Origin: Sequoia sempervirens
Taxonomy: Eukaryota; Streptophyta; Pinopsida; Cupressales; Cupressaceae
Assembly: GCA_007258455.2 (NCBI GenBank)
Contig: VDFB02000002.1
Span: 787,283 to 851,282 of the forward strand
Direction: 5' to 3'
Length of the DNA stretch: 64,000 nt
The translations under genes and the position numbers were made by a program. Below the pieces are notes generated by a model. That model worked only from the letters and a program-made list of their open reading frames with translations, was not told the origin of the DNA and searched no databases. Positions 45,722 through 55,529 of this stretch are shown here, in pieces. The first letter of the stretch is position 1. Each line of letters opens with the position of its first letter.

Positions 45722-46430
45722 TCAAATCTCTTGATTTTCATGTACTAATCCCTTTTCCCTATCATCATTAAATATCTTTTCTTGTTTCCCATGCGTAACA
45801 TCATAATCTAATAAGGAACTGACTTTAGCTCCCAAGTTCCTAAAATTTTTCCACATGTCCAAACCTCCCCACTTAACCCCCTCATTCACAAAGTAATCTG
45901 CCACACTATTAGCTTCCTTGTAGACATGGGAAAATTTAACTTTTTCAAACTTATCTAAGATAGATTTAGCATCTTCAATCCAATTCTTAATAGACCAAGA
46001 GGGTGGGATCCTACCTAGGATATAGTCAATGTTGTTTTTGGAGTCCCCTTCAAGCCATAAATATTGTATATTCAGATTATGTGCTAAATTTAAAGCTTGA
46101 AAAGCTCCTATAGCCTCTGCCACATGATTGGTTTGAGAACCAAGGGAAATGGCCACAACCACCAAAAAGTTACCATTTGAGTCCATTAACACACATCCAC
46201 TTCCGACCATCCCTGTATTTCTCTTCACAGTGCCATCAAAGTTGGCTTTTGTCCAACCATTTGGAGGAAAGGTCCATCACACACCCTCCCTTTCTTTCTT
46301 AGCTAGTTTGGATGCCTTAGATACATCCATTTTGAGATTCCAATCCTTGGCTATCATTAGATCATAGGGAGTGCACACCACAGCCTCAAGATTTAAGGCT
46401 ATTTGGGGAATAACATTGAAGTTTCCTTTA
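45722..46430 (-). pseudogene. RNase H-like domain (LINE ORF2 C-terminal type)
   Basis: The frame 45722-46228 (168 codons) and its upstream extension to about 46430 form an RNase H-like domain of the RVT_3 type. The start is Trp-Thr-Lys-Ala-Asn-Phe-Asp-Gly-Thr near 46240 (first catalytic Asp), then Ala-Glu-Ala-Ile-Gly-Ala-Phe-Gln-Ala near 46110 (Glu), Leu-Trp-Leu-Glu-Gly-Asp-Ser-Lys near 46050 (Asp), and Val-Tyr-Lys-Glu-Ala-Asn-Ser-Val-Ala-Asp near 45910 (final Asp). All catalytic residues are visible; one TGA lies in the N-terminal extension near 46275. No RT precedes it, so it is probably a 5'-truncated LINE piece. Confidence 0.7.
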
Positions 46431-46436
46431 TTAGAC

Positions 46437-47202
46437 TATTTTTTTTTCAAAAACATTAATCTCTGACATTTCCAATAATATGGCATGTCCAACAATACTT
46501 CTAGAACTCCCATTTAATTCAACAAATACTAGTGACAATAGCCATAATATCCACAAGCGGAAAAAAATAATCCATAATTTCTTAGATAAGACTAAAATTT
46601 CCATGCTCTTATTAATTTAGGAAAAATGTGCATATATTATGGGGATGCAACAAATCACTTATATTATATATTACGGGTTCAACATTTCTCGTGTTTGATC
46701 ATGCATGAGACAATACTCCACATATTTTAATAAAATGCAATGGGAATGTTTGTAAAATTCTATCAAAATAGATTAATGTAGGGAAAATTACCATTTTTTC
46801 TAAAAGAAAATCATGCTATATTATAAACATCAAATTTAAGGCACTTTGATTTGAATTTTTCTAAGCATAATAGCTAATATGTTTAAAATAAAATGCCTTA
46901 GAATAAAAAGGCTATTTGAAATTTCCTTAAAGTGTCATGTGTACCTTTTTTGCATCATACTTTCTTTATTAGGCACATGCAAACTAATGATGGACCAAAA
47001 AATGCCCTCAAGTGATAGCAAAATACAGTACTAGATTGTTATAGCAATTTGGATTATAGTTTATAAATGAATAAGGTATTTTTGAGCAATTTTAATTTAT
47101 TTTGACGAAAATAATATATTTGAAAAAATAACCACTTAAATTTCTCATTAAACACAAAGTGTTGTGGTATTTTTGTCCAACATTTATTTATTCATTTATT
47201 TA
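46437..47202. repeat. Dispersed repeat with a second copy at about 56110-56700
   Basis: Shared blocks in the same order and orientation: AGAACTCCCAT(T/C)TAATT, CTCTTATTAATTTAG, GGATCATGGATGAGACAAT-type, ACATAT-TT..AAAATGCAAT, and a closing CATCAA-TT. The copies are quite diverged. No termini were identified. The ORF1-only LINE is inserted at the right end of this copy. Confidence 0.5.
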
Positions 47203-47219
47203 TTTTAGCGTGACTTTTT
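47203..47219. repeat. Target-site duplication of the LINE, 3' side
   Basis: TTTTAGCGTGACTTTTT here against TTTTAGTGTGACTTTTT at 49446-49462: 16 of 17 bases match. The last Ts merge with the poly(T) complement of the tail. Confidence 0.8.
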
Positions 47220-49445
47220 TTTTTCTTCTGTAAGTAGTGAGCTTTTATTAAGATACTAGAATTAAGCCTAGCCAAGAACAGTTGATAGCACAAAAGACGG
47301 ATCTGATCCCCATTCATTTAGAACTATCCATGATTTATTTAGCCATGGTTATTTAGACCACAAAAATGACTACTTACTTGTACACATGCATAAAACATTT
47401 CTAACAATACAAACATTTGACCCACAACACAAATAGCCCAACTACACCTATGCATGTCACTTATTTCATAAACTATCCATATCAATTCAATTTGTGAGGG
47501 AGGGTCCTAACAATCATTGTCTATTGAGTGTTAGCTTGAGAACCCAACTTATCTTTGATTTTTTAAAATTTGAGGATAACCTTTTCCTTTTTTTGTGCAT
47601 TAATCTTCTCTATTTCCCCTTTAAAATGTTGATGCAATTTGTTGACAACTTCCCCATATTGACTATGGTTCTTCTTCTTTTTCTTTACTGTCTTCCAATC
47701 ATTTCCCGCATCCCCACCAATAGAATCCTTTATGACATGTGTTGGAGCCTAAGAGGAACAACACTCAACAACCGTGGTATGAGATCTTTTGCCTGCTATC
47801 GCTGGGCCTTGAGAAGTAGCATCATTGGCATTAACATAGGTTATTTTTTGTTCAATTTTTGAACTTTGAGGAGGCACATCAAACTTCCCCTCCAATTTGT
47901 TATCCTTTTTTGAGGAAACACCATTTTTGGTCGAGTTGAATACAAAATAGTGCTTGGGAGTAGCATCTTTCCACCAAGATGCCACTCGATTTGCTTGAGA
48001 TTTTATATTTGGGCAATATGCTGCCAAGTGACTAGTTTTGCAGAAGCTTCTACACCTGAAAAGAAAACCTTCATAATCCAAGGATTTTTTCCAATTGTTG
48101 CCATTTGCATTCAAGATGATTTCAGCCATGAGGGCTTTGGAAATGTCTAACTCAACCAGAATCCTAGCGAAGGTTGTGTGGATTAAATTGCTTGAATTTG
48201 TATCTGTGCATATGAATTTTCGAAGAGTATTGATAATTGTTGTGAAACAAGATTCAAACCAATAGTGAAGGGGGGGATTTGGAAGATGAACCCAAATTGG
48301 CAAAATTGAAAATGATTTGGTGGATGGATAGAAGTTTGGGTGCCATGTTTTTAAAAATATCATACTCTCTCCCCATAACCAATTGTGATTGAGAATGACA
48401 TTTTTGTCTTGCTTACTATCAAAAACCACTGTAAAAAAGCCCCTTGCACTCGGATAAATTTCCAAGTTTTTTTCCATTAAAGAAGCCCAAGATTTTGAAA
48501 TCGAATCATGCAACATAGGAAGACTGGACCAAAATTGACTAAACCTACCTATTAACCCATTCTCAGAGAAGAACAATTCATTTTCATGTAGTTCCTTCAG
48601 TAAAAAGGCATTAAAGTTTAGTTTCATGGGTACATCAAAGCAATGCATAGCCCACCTATAGGATATACCTAAGTGTTTTGAATTCGGTGAAAGAGTACGG
48701 GAATCAAACCAAGATCTGGGGTGTTCTAATGGGCTACCAGACCGAGGGGCATCCACATATGGCACCTTCATTCCTTGTCCATTTTTTAACGCATCCAAAA
48801 AATTTAGATTTGTCCCAAAACCATCTTCAGAGGGTATTTTGTTGGCATTCATTGTGGATCTTGGAAAAGCATCAACCACGTGACATCCATCCCCATGCAT
48901 AGTCTATGGGCCATCGCCAACTAAGAGTGGAGAAGATGAGTTGATTTGCACAGAGGCCTGCACATGCGAATCCACATTGAGCAGCTTTGTCAGACTAGAG
49001 GGCCTATTTGCTTCACTAGAGAGACCTCAGAGTGCAGGTAAACAGAGGCCCTAGCCAAGCCAGGGCACGAACCGAGAGTCTCTGAAGCACCAATTACCGC
49101 GCCCAAACAAGATGTCTTGGCATCAAATCGAGCCCCACAATTCATGTTTTTGAAAACCACAGAGGGTCGAAGGGAGGCACCAACTGGAGCACCCATACCC
49201 CCCTGCAACCGCAGCCTAAGCATTGACGCCAGTACAAGCAAAGATGGCGCTGAAATGGAAGAAGGCCGCCTAGAAGTATCTTACAAACCACTGCCCACCA
49301 CCGGACAATCTTCCAAGGAAACAATATTTGATGCATCACGATAGCCATGGAGAGATTTGAATGATCCAAAACCTACAGAAGCCCTCGCAGCCCTAGCCTT
49401 TCGGAAATTCGGCAGCGAAGCCATATTCAATCCTTATGTTATATT
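47214..49445 (-). mobile_element. ORF1-only L1-type LINE insertion with poly(A) tail
   Basis: On the minus strand the element begins near 49445, has ORF1 (49424-47749), then about 0.5 kb of 3' sequence, and ends in AATAAAAG...poly(A) at 47214-47224. It is bounded by a 17-bp near-perfect target duplication. It is about 2.2 kb long and has no endonuclease or RT between ORF1 and the tail, so it is an internal-deletion derivative that needed another LINE's ORF2 to move. Base composition is clearly more GC-rich than the flanks at its 5' end. Confidence 0.8.
47749..49424 (-). pseudogene. LINE ORF1 (DUF4283-type RNA-binding protein, zinc knuckle)
   Basis: ATG at 49424. The N-terminal part runs in one frame to a TAA near 49275, continues to a stop at 48990, then shifts frame into the long ORF 47749-48900 (383 codons). 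That ORF has the DUF4283 pattern: Gly-Arg-Phe-Ser-Gln-Phe-Trp, Phe-Phe-Thr-Val-Val-Phe, Trp-His-Pro-Asn-Phe, Pro-Ile-Trp-Val-His-Leu-Pro-Asn-Pro-Pro-Leu, Ala-Arg-Ile-Leu-Val-Glu-Leu-Asp. A knuckle follows at 48012-48055, spaced Cys-x3-Cys-x3-His-x4-Cys instead of the usual x2/x4. ORF1 proteins bind LINE RNA. The C-terminal Lys-rich tail extends past 47749 after a stop. Confidence 0.8.
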
Positions 49446-49462
49446 TTTTAGTGTGACTTTTT
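49446..49462. repeat. Target-site duplication of the LINE, 5' side
   Basis: TTTTAGTGTGACTTTTT, partner of 47203-47219. Confidence 0.8.
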
Positions 49463-49631
49463 AAAAATATAAGATTGACCAATATTTTTAGACCTAAATT
49501 TATAAAAGATATATGAAATTAATACAATCATTATATATGTGATGAAGTATAGAGTGTCTTTTAATTTTAAGATTGAAGAAATGATATAAATATGAAATTT
49601 GTATATATATATATAATTTGTAACTAAAATA

Positions 49632-49696
49632 ATAAATTTGAAATGAAACCAATAATTTACAATCCTAGAATCTTTGACATATTCTTCTATAAACCC
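49632..49696. repeat. ~65-bp direct repeat, copy 1 (copy 2 at 52349-52412)
   Basis: Both copies contain TTTACAATCCTA(G/A)AATCTTTGA and ATATTCTTCTATAAACCC. They bracket 2.7 kb just upstream of the receptor kinase gene. They could mark a duplication or the ends of an old insertion; no LTR features were seen. Confidence 0.7.
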
Positions 49697-49699
49697 TTT

Positions 49700-51439
49700 T
49701 CATTTTCATATAAAATAACTAGCACTTGCACTAGGAGTGCAAGAGTTACGTTGATAGAAAAATATATAAATGAAAACATGAAAAAGAAATGTAGCATAGA
49801 ATATATACAATCTTGGCCTGTTGTTTTTATAGATGTTCTGATCCATAGCTCAGTGGTTTATCTTTTGCAATAATATAGTGTGCACAAGTCTATGTAACCT
49901 TGCCTTTAGATTTGGCTCTTATTGTTAAAAGGAAATAGCTTGTTGTAGATGCCTTCGAGAAAACATTACAAAGTTTTGGAGCACATGTAATTTTGGTGAA
50001 ACACCTACAGGTCTGCCATGTTGCCAGTTAAATGAAGGATAGTGACTACCAAAAGGATGAAGATGACAGATCAAAGAAGCAAAGAAGCATTAGCAAGTAT
50101 TAGTTTACCAAGAGGGTAAAAGTGACAGTTGCTATGAGGATATTAGAAACAAAAATTCTCTTGTCATAGTGGAGGCAGCATGGTAAAGACAAACAATGTA
50201 ATGGCAGTTTCAAGAAGACGGTAAACTCAACAGAGCAGTAGAAGGGTTTTTGAGAGGAAAACATTTCTACACAACAAATGTGATGACAGCCAGAGGCTAA
50301 AGGAGACATGAGAGTCATAGAATGTAACCATGACAATACAGTGCAAAATATGGTGGTTATGAGTGAATGGGACAACATAATTAAAAGACAGTGATTTGCA
50401 AGTTTTGATTAACCTTGTGCAACCCTTGTTATGATATAAGCTTAAGGAGTTGTGGTAAAAAGATGTTGTTATGAGTAATTGGAGTTTTCATTATTGTTGA
50501 AGGTCATAGTATCTGGTATGGTGAAGTTATCAGGGGCATTATTTCTGCCAAACAACAGTAAGTAAACTCTAGATTATACTCTAAGAGAGAAGTTGTACAG
50601 GAGCAAAGAACATCTGAAGTCTTCAAAATTGTCGATTGAGAAGGCCGTGCAGGTGGAGAACCGCGAGGAGGGAGAATGGAAGGTCGTTAGCCTATATGGA
50701 GGTCACTTAGAGTTGGATGGAGGTCGTGCAAATTTGGTAGGCGTTTCTTGTGAAGATCATCAAATCTGCAAAGGAAATGAAGCCGCCCTTCTAGCTGTCT
50801 ATTTGAAGAAGGTGGCATGCCAAAAAATAGAGTGAAGTTGGACGTAGAATATGGGCAGAGATAAAATTATAGAGGGGCGAAGCATGGAGTGAAGGCGTTT
50901 CAAATAAAGTCTATGGCCACGAATGAATGACTGGCAATTCAAATTTTTGCAATGTAATCACTGCTCACTCGTGTCTTCAAAACAAAAATTGTAAACATAT
51001 TGATGCCTGCAAGTATCAATTTTATGCCCATGATGATGGCTTCAATTGCCAAACATGATATTTGAATTGTAGGTCACTGTTGTTGCTTACACTGCAGGCC
51101 AGAGAGCAAAGCATGTACCTCATGGCTCATATGTTGCAGGGCATCCATTTTGGCAGGCACTTAATTTACAATGTGTTTGCTAGTAGTATTAAAGTTTTTC
51201 TTTTCACACCTACGATAGCACAGATGATAAAAACTACTGGATTTAGAGAATCTTGATTTTGGAAATCTTAGAAGATAAGCCCAAAAGTATTGGAAGAGGA
51301 TGAACTTCTAGTGAATTCACTACAAAACAATTATCTAAAACACTCTCAATACTTGATAAGCAGGAGGTATTTTTTCACAGCGTGTCAAATTATAATATTG
51401 CTATCAGAATTCAACCGTGTAGTTTCAAGTCAAACTCTC
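49700..51439. other. Intergenic stretch with coding-like patches, no gene identified
   Basis: The area 50580-50850 is richer in GC than its surroundings and contains an 80-codon plus-strand frame (50593-50835) with a plausible protein composition but no motif I recognise. 50880-51260 has more broken frames. This may be a decayed host gene or element; I cannot support an annotation. Confidence 0.4.
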
Positions 51440-51609
51440 AATACTTTTCATATCACTATCAGCAACGTCCTTAAAACGGACTTTGGGATTCTGTTTGCTC
51501 AAAACCTTGGTTCTCATAACCATTAATACTTTTCATATCACTATCAGCAACGTCCTTAAAACGGACTTTGGGATTCTGTTTGCTCAAAACCTTGGTTCTC
51601 ATAACCATT
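51440..51609. repeat. Perfect 85-bp tandem duplication
   Basis: 51440-51524 and 51525-51609 are identical base for base as far as I can read. Identity of both copies implies a recent duplication. It lies 1.2 kb upstream of the receptor kinase. Confidence 0.95.
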
Positions 51610-51858
51610 ATCTGCTCTATCACTATTTATGCATTAACTGCCCTTTCCTGTGCAATCTACCTTCTTATACCTGCATCATGTATCTTTAAACTGTTCCATG
51701 GCATGATAATTCTGTTTGTACACAAAAAAAACATAATCGAACACACACATTTCTGGCTTGTATCATTTTTTAAATAGAAAACTAATTAACAGTACAAGGA
51801 GAACAATGAAAGCAGAACTATACAAATATACAAAAGATATGGAAGACAGAGATAGAAA

Positions 51859-51912
51859 ATTTATGTCTGAACAACAAGATAGTTAATTTATGTCTGAACA
51901 ACAAGATAGTTA
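51859..51912. repeat. Perfect 27-bp tandem duplication
   Basis: The unit starts ATTTATGTCTGAACAACAAG and occurs twice head to tail (51859-51885, 51886-51912). Confidence 0.95.
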
Positions 51913-52348
51913 AGAATAACAACAGCAAACGCTTGGCCAGAGATAGAAAATTTTTGAGTTAACAAGAAGTAGACAAGTATAACCACAGTGAACGCATATA
52001 TGGGCAACTGGAGCATTTTTAATGCTAAAATTAACAGTTCTACATATTTTTTTTTTCCATTAATTAAGTCAAACGAGTGGCGGCTTAACCCCCCTCCCAT
52101 TCAGCTTTATTTGTTAGAAAGCACAATAGATTTAGGCACGTTTGCAAGATTCAAAGCATGTTTATTAGCCAAGATTTGTTGAAGTGAGGCGATGTTTCAG
52201 CTCGAATTAATAATTCCAGTCTGCAATCACCGGAAATTGCCTAAAAGATGTTTAACGTATACAGGAAGAAAAAAAAAAAAAAAACAAGGCTGTACTGGCA
52301 TGAGACAGGTTTCGGCTGAACGTTCATTCTATATAGTCTATCGACTAA

Positions 52349-52412
52349 TAAATTTATAATGAAAATGATTTACAATCCTAAAATCTTTGAGATATTCTTC
52401 TATAAACCCATT
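52349..52412. repeat. ~65-bp direct repeat, copy 2
   Basis: Partner of 49632-49696; about 360 bp upstream of the kinase start codon. Confidence 0.7.
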
Positions 52413-52774
52413 TTTATGAAATAAGAAAAATTATCCACTATTTTCGTAAATAGGAGAAAATTTCCTACTATTATAATTATAAAAACTTTGTGTAAAATAT
52501 TGTATCTTTAATTGTCTTATCATTGACTAAATATTTAAAACAAGAAAAAAATATCTTCCTTAAAGATAAAGAAACTTCTGGTAGAGCATTCTAAACCGTT
52601 CATTTGTACGCGACTCTATTAATACGCAATTGCTAATTTCAAACGTTTCTCTGGATAGACCTTGACATTGGGGCGAGACAAAAGGACAAAATTAAATCGA
52701 ATGCACATCCATTCAATTCTGATCTTGATTTTGCGTTCTACGACTATTATATCTTCCGGATCAACTCCATAAAC

Positions 52775-55222
52775 ATGAGGACGGAGAAAATGGAAAAAGG
52801 AAGGAAATCATATATGCCCTTTGCTCTTACTGTAATAATTATGTTGCATAACTGTGAGGAGTGCATTGCTGAGAGGGAAGATACTCTTTCCCTGGGTGCC
52901 TCGCTTACAGGAAATCGGACAATAGTTTCAAAGAATGGAACGTTTGAATTGGGATTCTTCAGCCCAACTGGAACCAATAACTGGTACATTGGCATCTGGT
53001 ATGGCAAAGTAGCAGAGAAGACGATTGTTTGGGTGGCTAACAGGGAGACTCCCTCAAAGAAGAGCCCTGGCGTTCTGAAGCTGTCTAGACAAGGTGGTCT
53101 GGAACTGTTTGACGCAGAGGGTGCATCTCTTTGGTCGGTCAACACGCCGAAAATGGCTTCCCGGGCTGTGATACTAGATTCTGGCAATTTAGTACTGTTG
53201 AGCGATGGCAATAAATCTGAGACTCTTTGGCAGAGCTTCGACCATCTTGTCGATACGTTGTTGCCCGGGATGAAGGTCGGCGGAAATCGAAAGCTAGTCT
53301 GTTGGAACAATTCAATGGATCCAGCTCCTGGGCATTTTTCTTTTCAACAGGATCCCTCAGGAATCAGACAATTTGTGCTACTGTGGAACAATTCTGTGCA
53401 GTATTGGGAGAGCGGAGTTTATGATGGTAAACGCCTTAGTGAAATTCCGGAAATGTGGCTGACAGGCTTGTACAATTACACCATTGGAAATACTAGCTCT
53501 GGTTTGTATCTCAGTTACACATTGACGCCGGGAAGAAGTGCACACACCCCCTCACGTTGGGTTCTGCAACAATCCGGACAATATCAAGGTTTTATTTTGT
53601 CTGATAGCAGTAAATGGAGCGTGTTCTGGTCTCGACCCAGAGATCAATGCACCGTATATAATGTCTGTGGCGCTTACGGAAGCTGCAACTCCAACAATAT
53701 TCAGTTCTGCAGCTGCGTCGAAGGCTTCGTCCCCAAAGACAATCGCTCCTGGAGTTCGCAAGGTTGGTCATCCAGTGGCTGTGTTCGACAGAGCCCATTA
53801 AACTGCGACGCCCAAAAGGGGAGCACCGACGGATTCCTCAGGTCCAGTGTAACGTTGCCTAATGATCACGCTTCCTCATACCCTGCATCCACACACAAAG
53901 ATTGCCAGAAAGCGTGCCTCCGCAACTGCTCTTGCACTGCGTTTGCTTTCAATCCGCATTCAGGGCCATGCCAAATCTGGTCCCGAGATTTGCTTAACAT
54001 GCGGGATTCTTCATCACAAATCAATTCAAATGTCTTTATTCGAGTAGCTGCTTCTTCACTTCCAAAGATTGCTCCACCATCCTCCTCAAAAAGCAAAACC
54101 CCAATTATTGTGGGCGCAGTCCTTGGTATTCTTGGTACTCTCGCCGTAAGTTTGGGTACCTTTTCATTTTTAATGTGGAGGCGACATCGGCTGCGATCAA
54201 CGGAGAGCTATGCATATTCCGCCAACTCTTTTCTTAGAATGTTTACTTACAAGGAGTTGAAGATTGCAACTAGGAATTTCAGTTTTAAGTTGGGGGGCGG
54301 AGGATTTGGCTCGGTGTTCAAAGGATCTCTTGCAGACGGCGCACTTATAGCCGTAAAAAAAATGGAGGGTTCAAGATCAGAGAAGCAATTCCGAGCGGAA
54401 ATCAATACTGTAGGAAACATACAACATGTGAATTTGGTCAGACTTCGAGGATTTTGTGCAGAAGGGTCACAAAGGTTACTGGTTTACGATTATGTGTCCA
54501 ACGGCTCTCTGAATTCCTTACTGTTCCATGGCAAGTCCCAAAGTAAAGGGAAGGTACTCGACTGGAAGACCAGATTTAAGATCGCGCTAGGCACTGCAAG
54601 AGGGTTACTCTATCTCCACGAAGAATGCAGAGAGCGCATCATTCACAACGATGTTAAGCCCGCAAACATTCTCCTGGATGACGAATTTTCCCCCAGACTG
54701 GCCGATTTTGGGCTGGCAAAGCTTGTGGATAGAGATTTCAGTCGCGTCCTGACTACTGCGAGAGGAACGAGAGGGTACATTGCTCCAGAGTGGTTCTCCG
54801 GTCTTCCCATCACTCCCAAGGTTGACGTTTACAGTTTTGGTATAACACTCTTGGAAATCATTTCAGGGCGAAGAAGTCTGAACATGGGCGAGCAGGAATC
54901 AAACAAGCAATACTTACCCCGCTGGGTCGCAACATAAATTTACCAGGGCAACACAACTAATATTTTGGAGGAGAATGTTGCGCTCGCTGAGGAGGCAGAT
55001 ATGGAAGAGGTGAGAAGAGCTATTGTTGTCGGGTTGCTGTGCATTGAAGAGGATGAGACTGTTAGGCCAAGCATGGGGCAAGTAGTGCGGATGCTGGAAG
55101 GGAAGATGGACCTTCCAAACCTGCAGATTATGACTGACAGCAATGATGATGATCTTATTACTTTCAATTCTCTGAGTAAGGAGTCGTTTCAAAATGAAGT
55201 AGGGGCTAAGCTTAATGTTTAA
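52775..55222 (+). CDS. G-type lectin S-receptor-like Ser/Thr protein kinase (SD2 type), one premature in-frame stop
   Basis: An intronless frame of 815 codons interrupted once, by TAA at codon 721 (54935-54937); the same frame then stays open to 55222. Domains in order: N-terminal hydrophobic signal segment (about 14-32), bulb-type lectin domain (about 36-155), S-locus glycoprotein/EGF-like region (about 200-340, Cys-rich), PAN domain (about 344-425), membrane helix (443-468), kinase (from about 503). Kinase motifs: Gly-rich loop 507-513, Lys528, Glu542, His-Asn-Asp 624-626, Asp-Phe-Gly 644-646, Ala-Pro-Glu 670-672. His-Asn-Asp in place of His-Arg-Asp makes it a non-RD kinase, as in many immune-type receptors. 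The likely role is plasma-membrane perception and signalling. The stop removes the last ~95 residues including C-lobe helices, so this allele is probably inactive unless read through. The upstream ATG was chosen; ATG at codon 6 is also possible. Confidence 0.92.
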
Positions 55223-55520
55223 GATTAGGGAAATCTTTGCATTTCTTCTGTGATGTTAAAACAGTAACTGAAATTTACTTGTCACCGTGGGTTTCAGTCC
55301 TAGCAAGACATCCTCTGTATTTGTTTCTTTAATGTTTTACTCTATATTGTTGTCCATGTCGTAGGTATGGTTTAGAAATTTTAATGCATTAAAAGCAAAA
55401 TATTTACTATCATTTTTATTTGTTTAAATGTTTGTTTGTTCTTAAGTTTTGTTTGGATATTAGTGGTGTGATTTCTACTCTTTATTTTCTTTATATGTGT
55501 AATATTATTTTATAATTAAT

Positions 55521-55526
55521 AATAAA
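55521..55526 (+). terminator. Possible polyadenylation signal of the receptor kinase
   Basis: AATAAA 300 bp after the final stop of the kinase frame. Plausible distance, but AT-rich DNA yields such hexamers by chance. Confidence 0.3.
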
Positions 55527-55529
55527 GAT

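Noticed and set aside
52747..54096. Antisense and alternative-frame ORFs over the receptor kinase (52747-53310, 53227-53424, 53538-53801, 53552-53761, 53866-54096)
   Set aside because: All lie within the lectin/PAN coding region, have no motifs, and are shadows of the real frame.
54914..55192. Minus-strand ORFs over the kinase C-terminus
   Set aside because: Shadows of the kinase frame, which itself continues after the premature stop.
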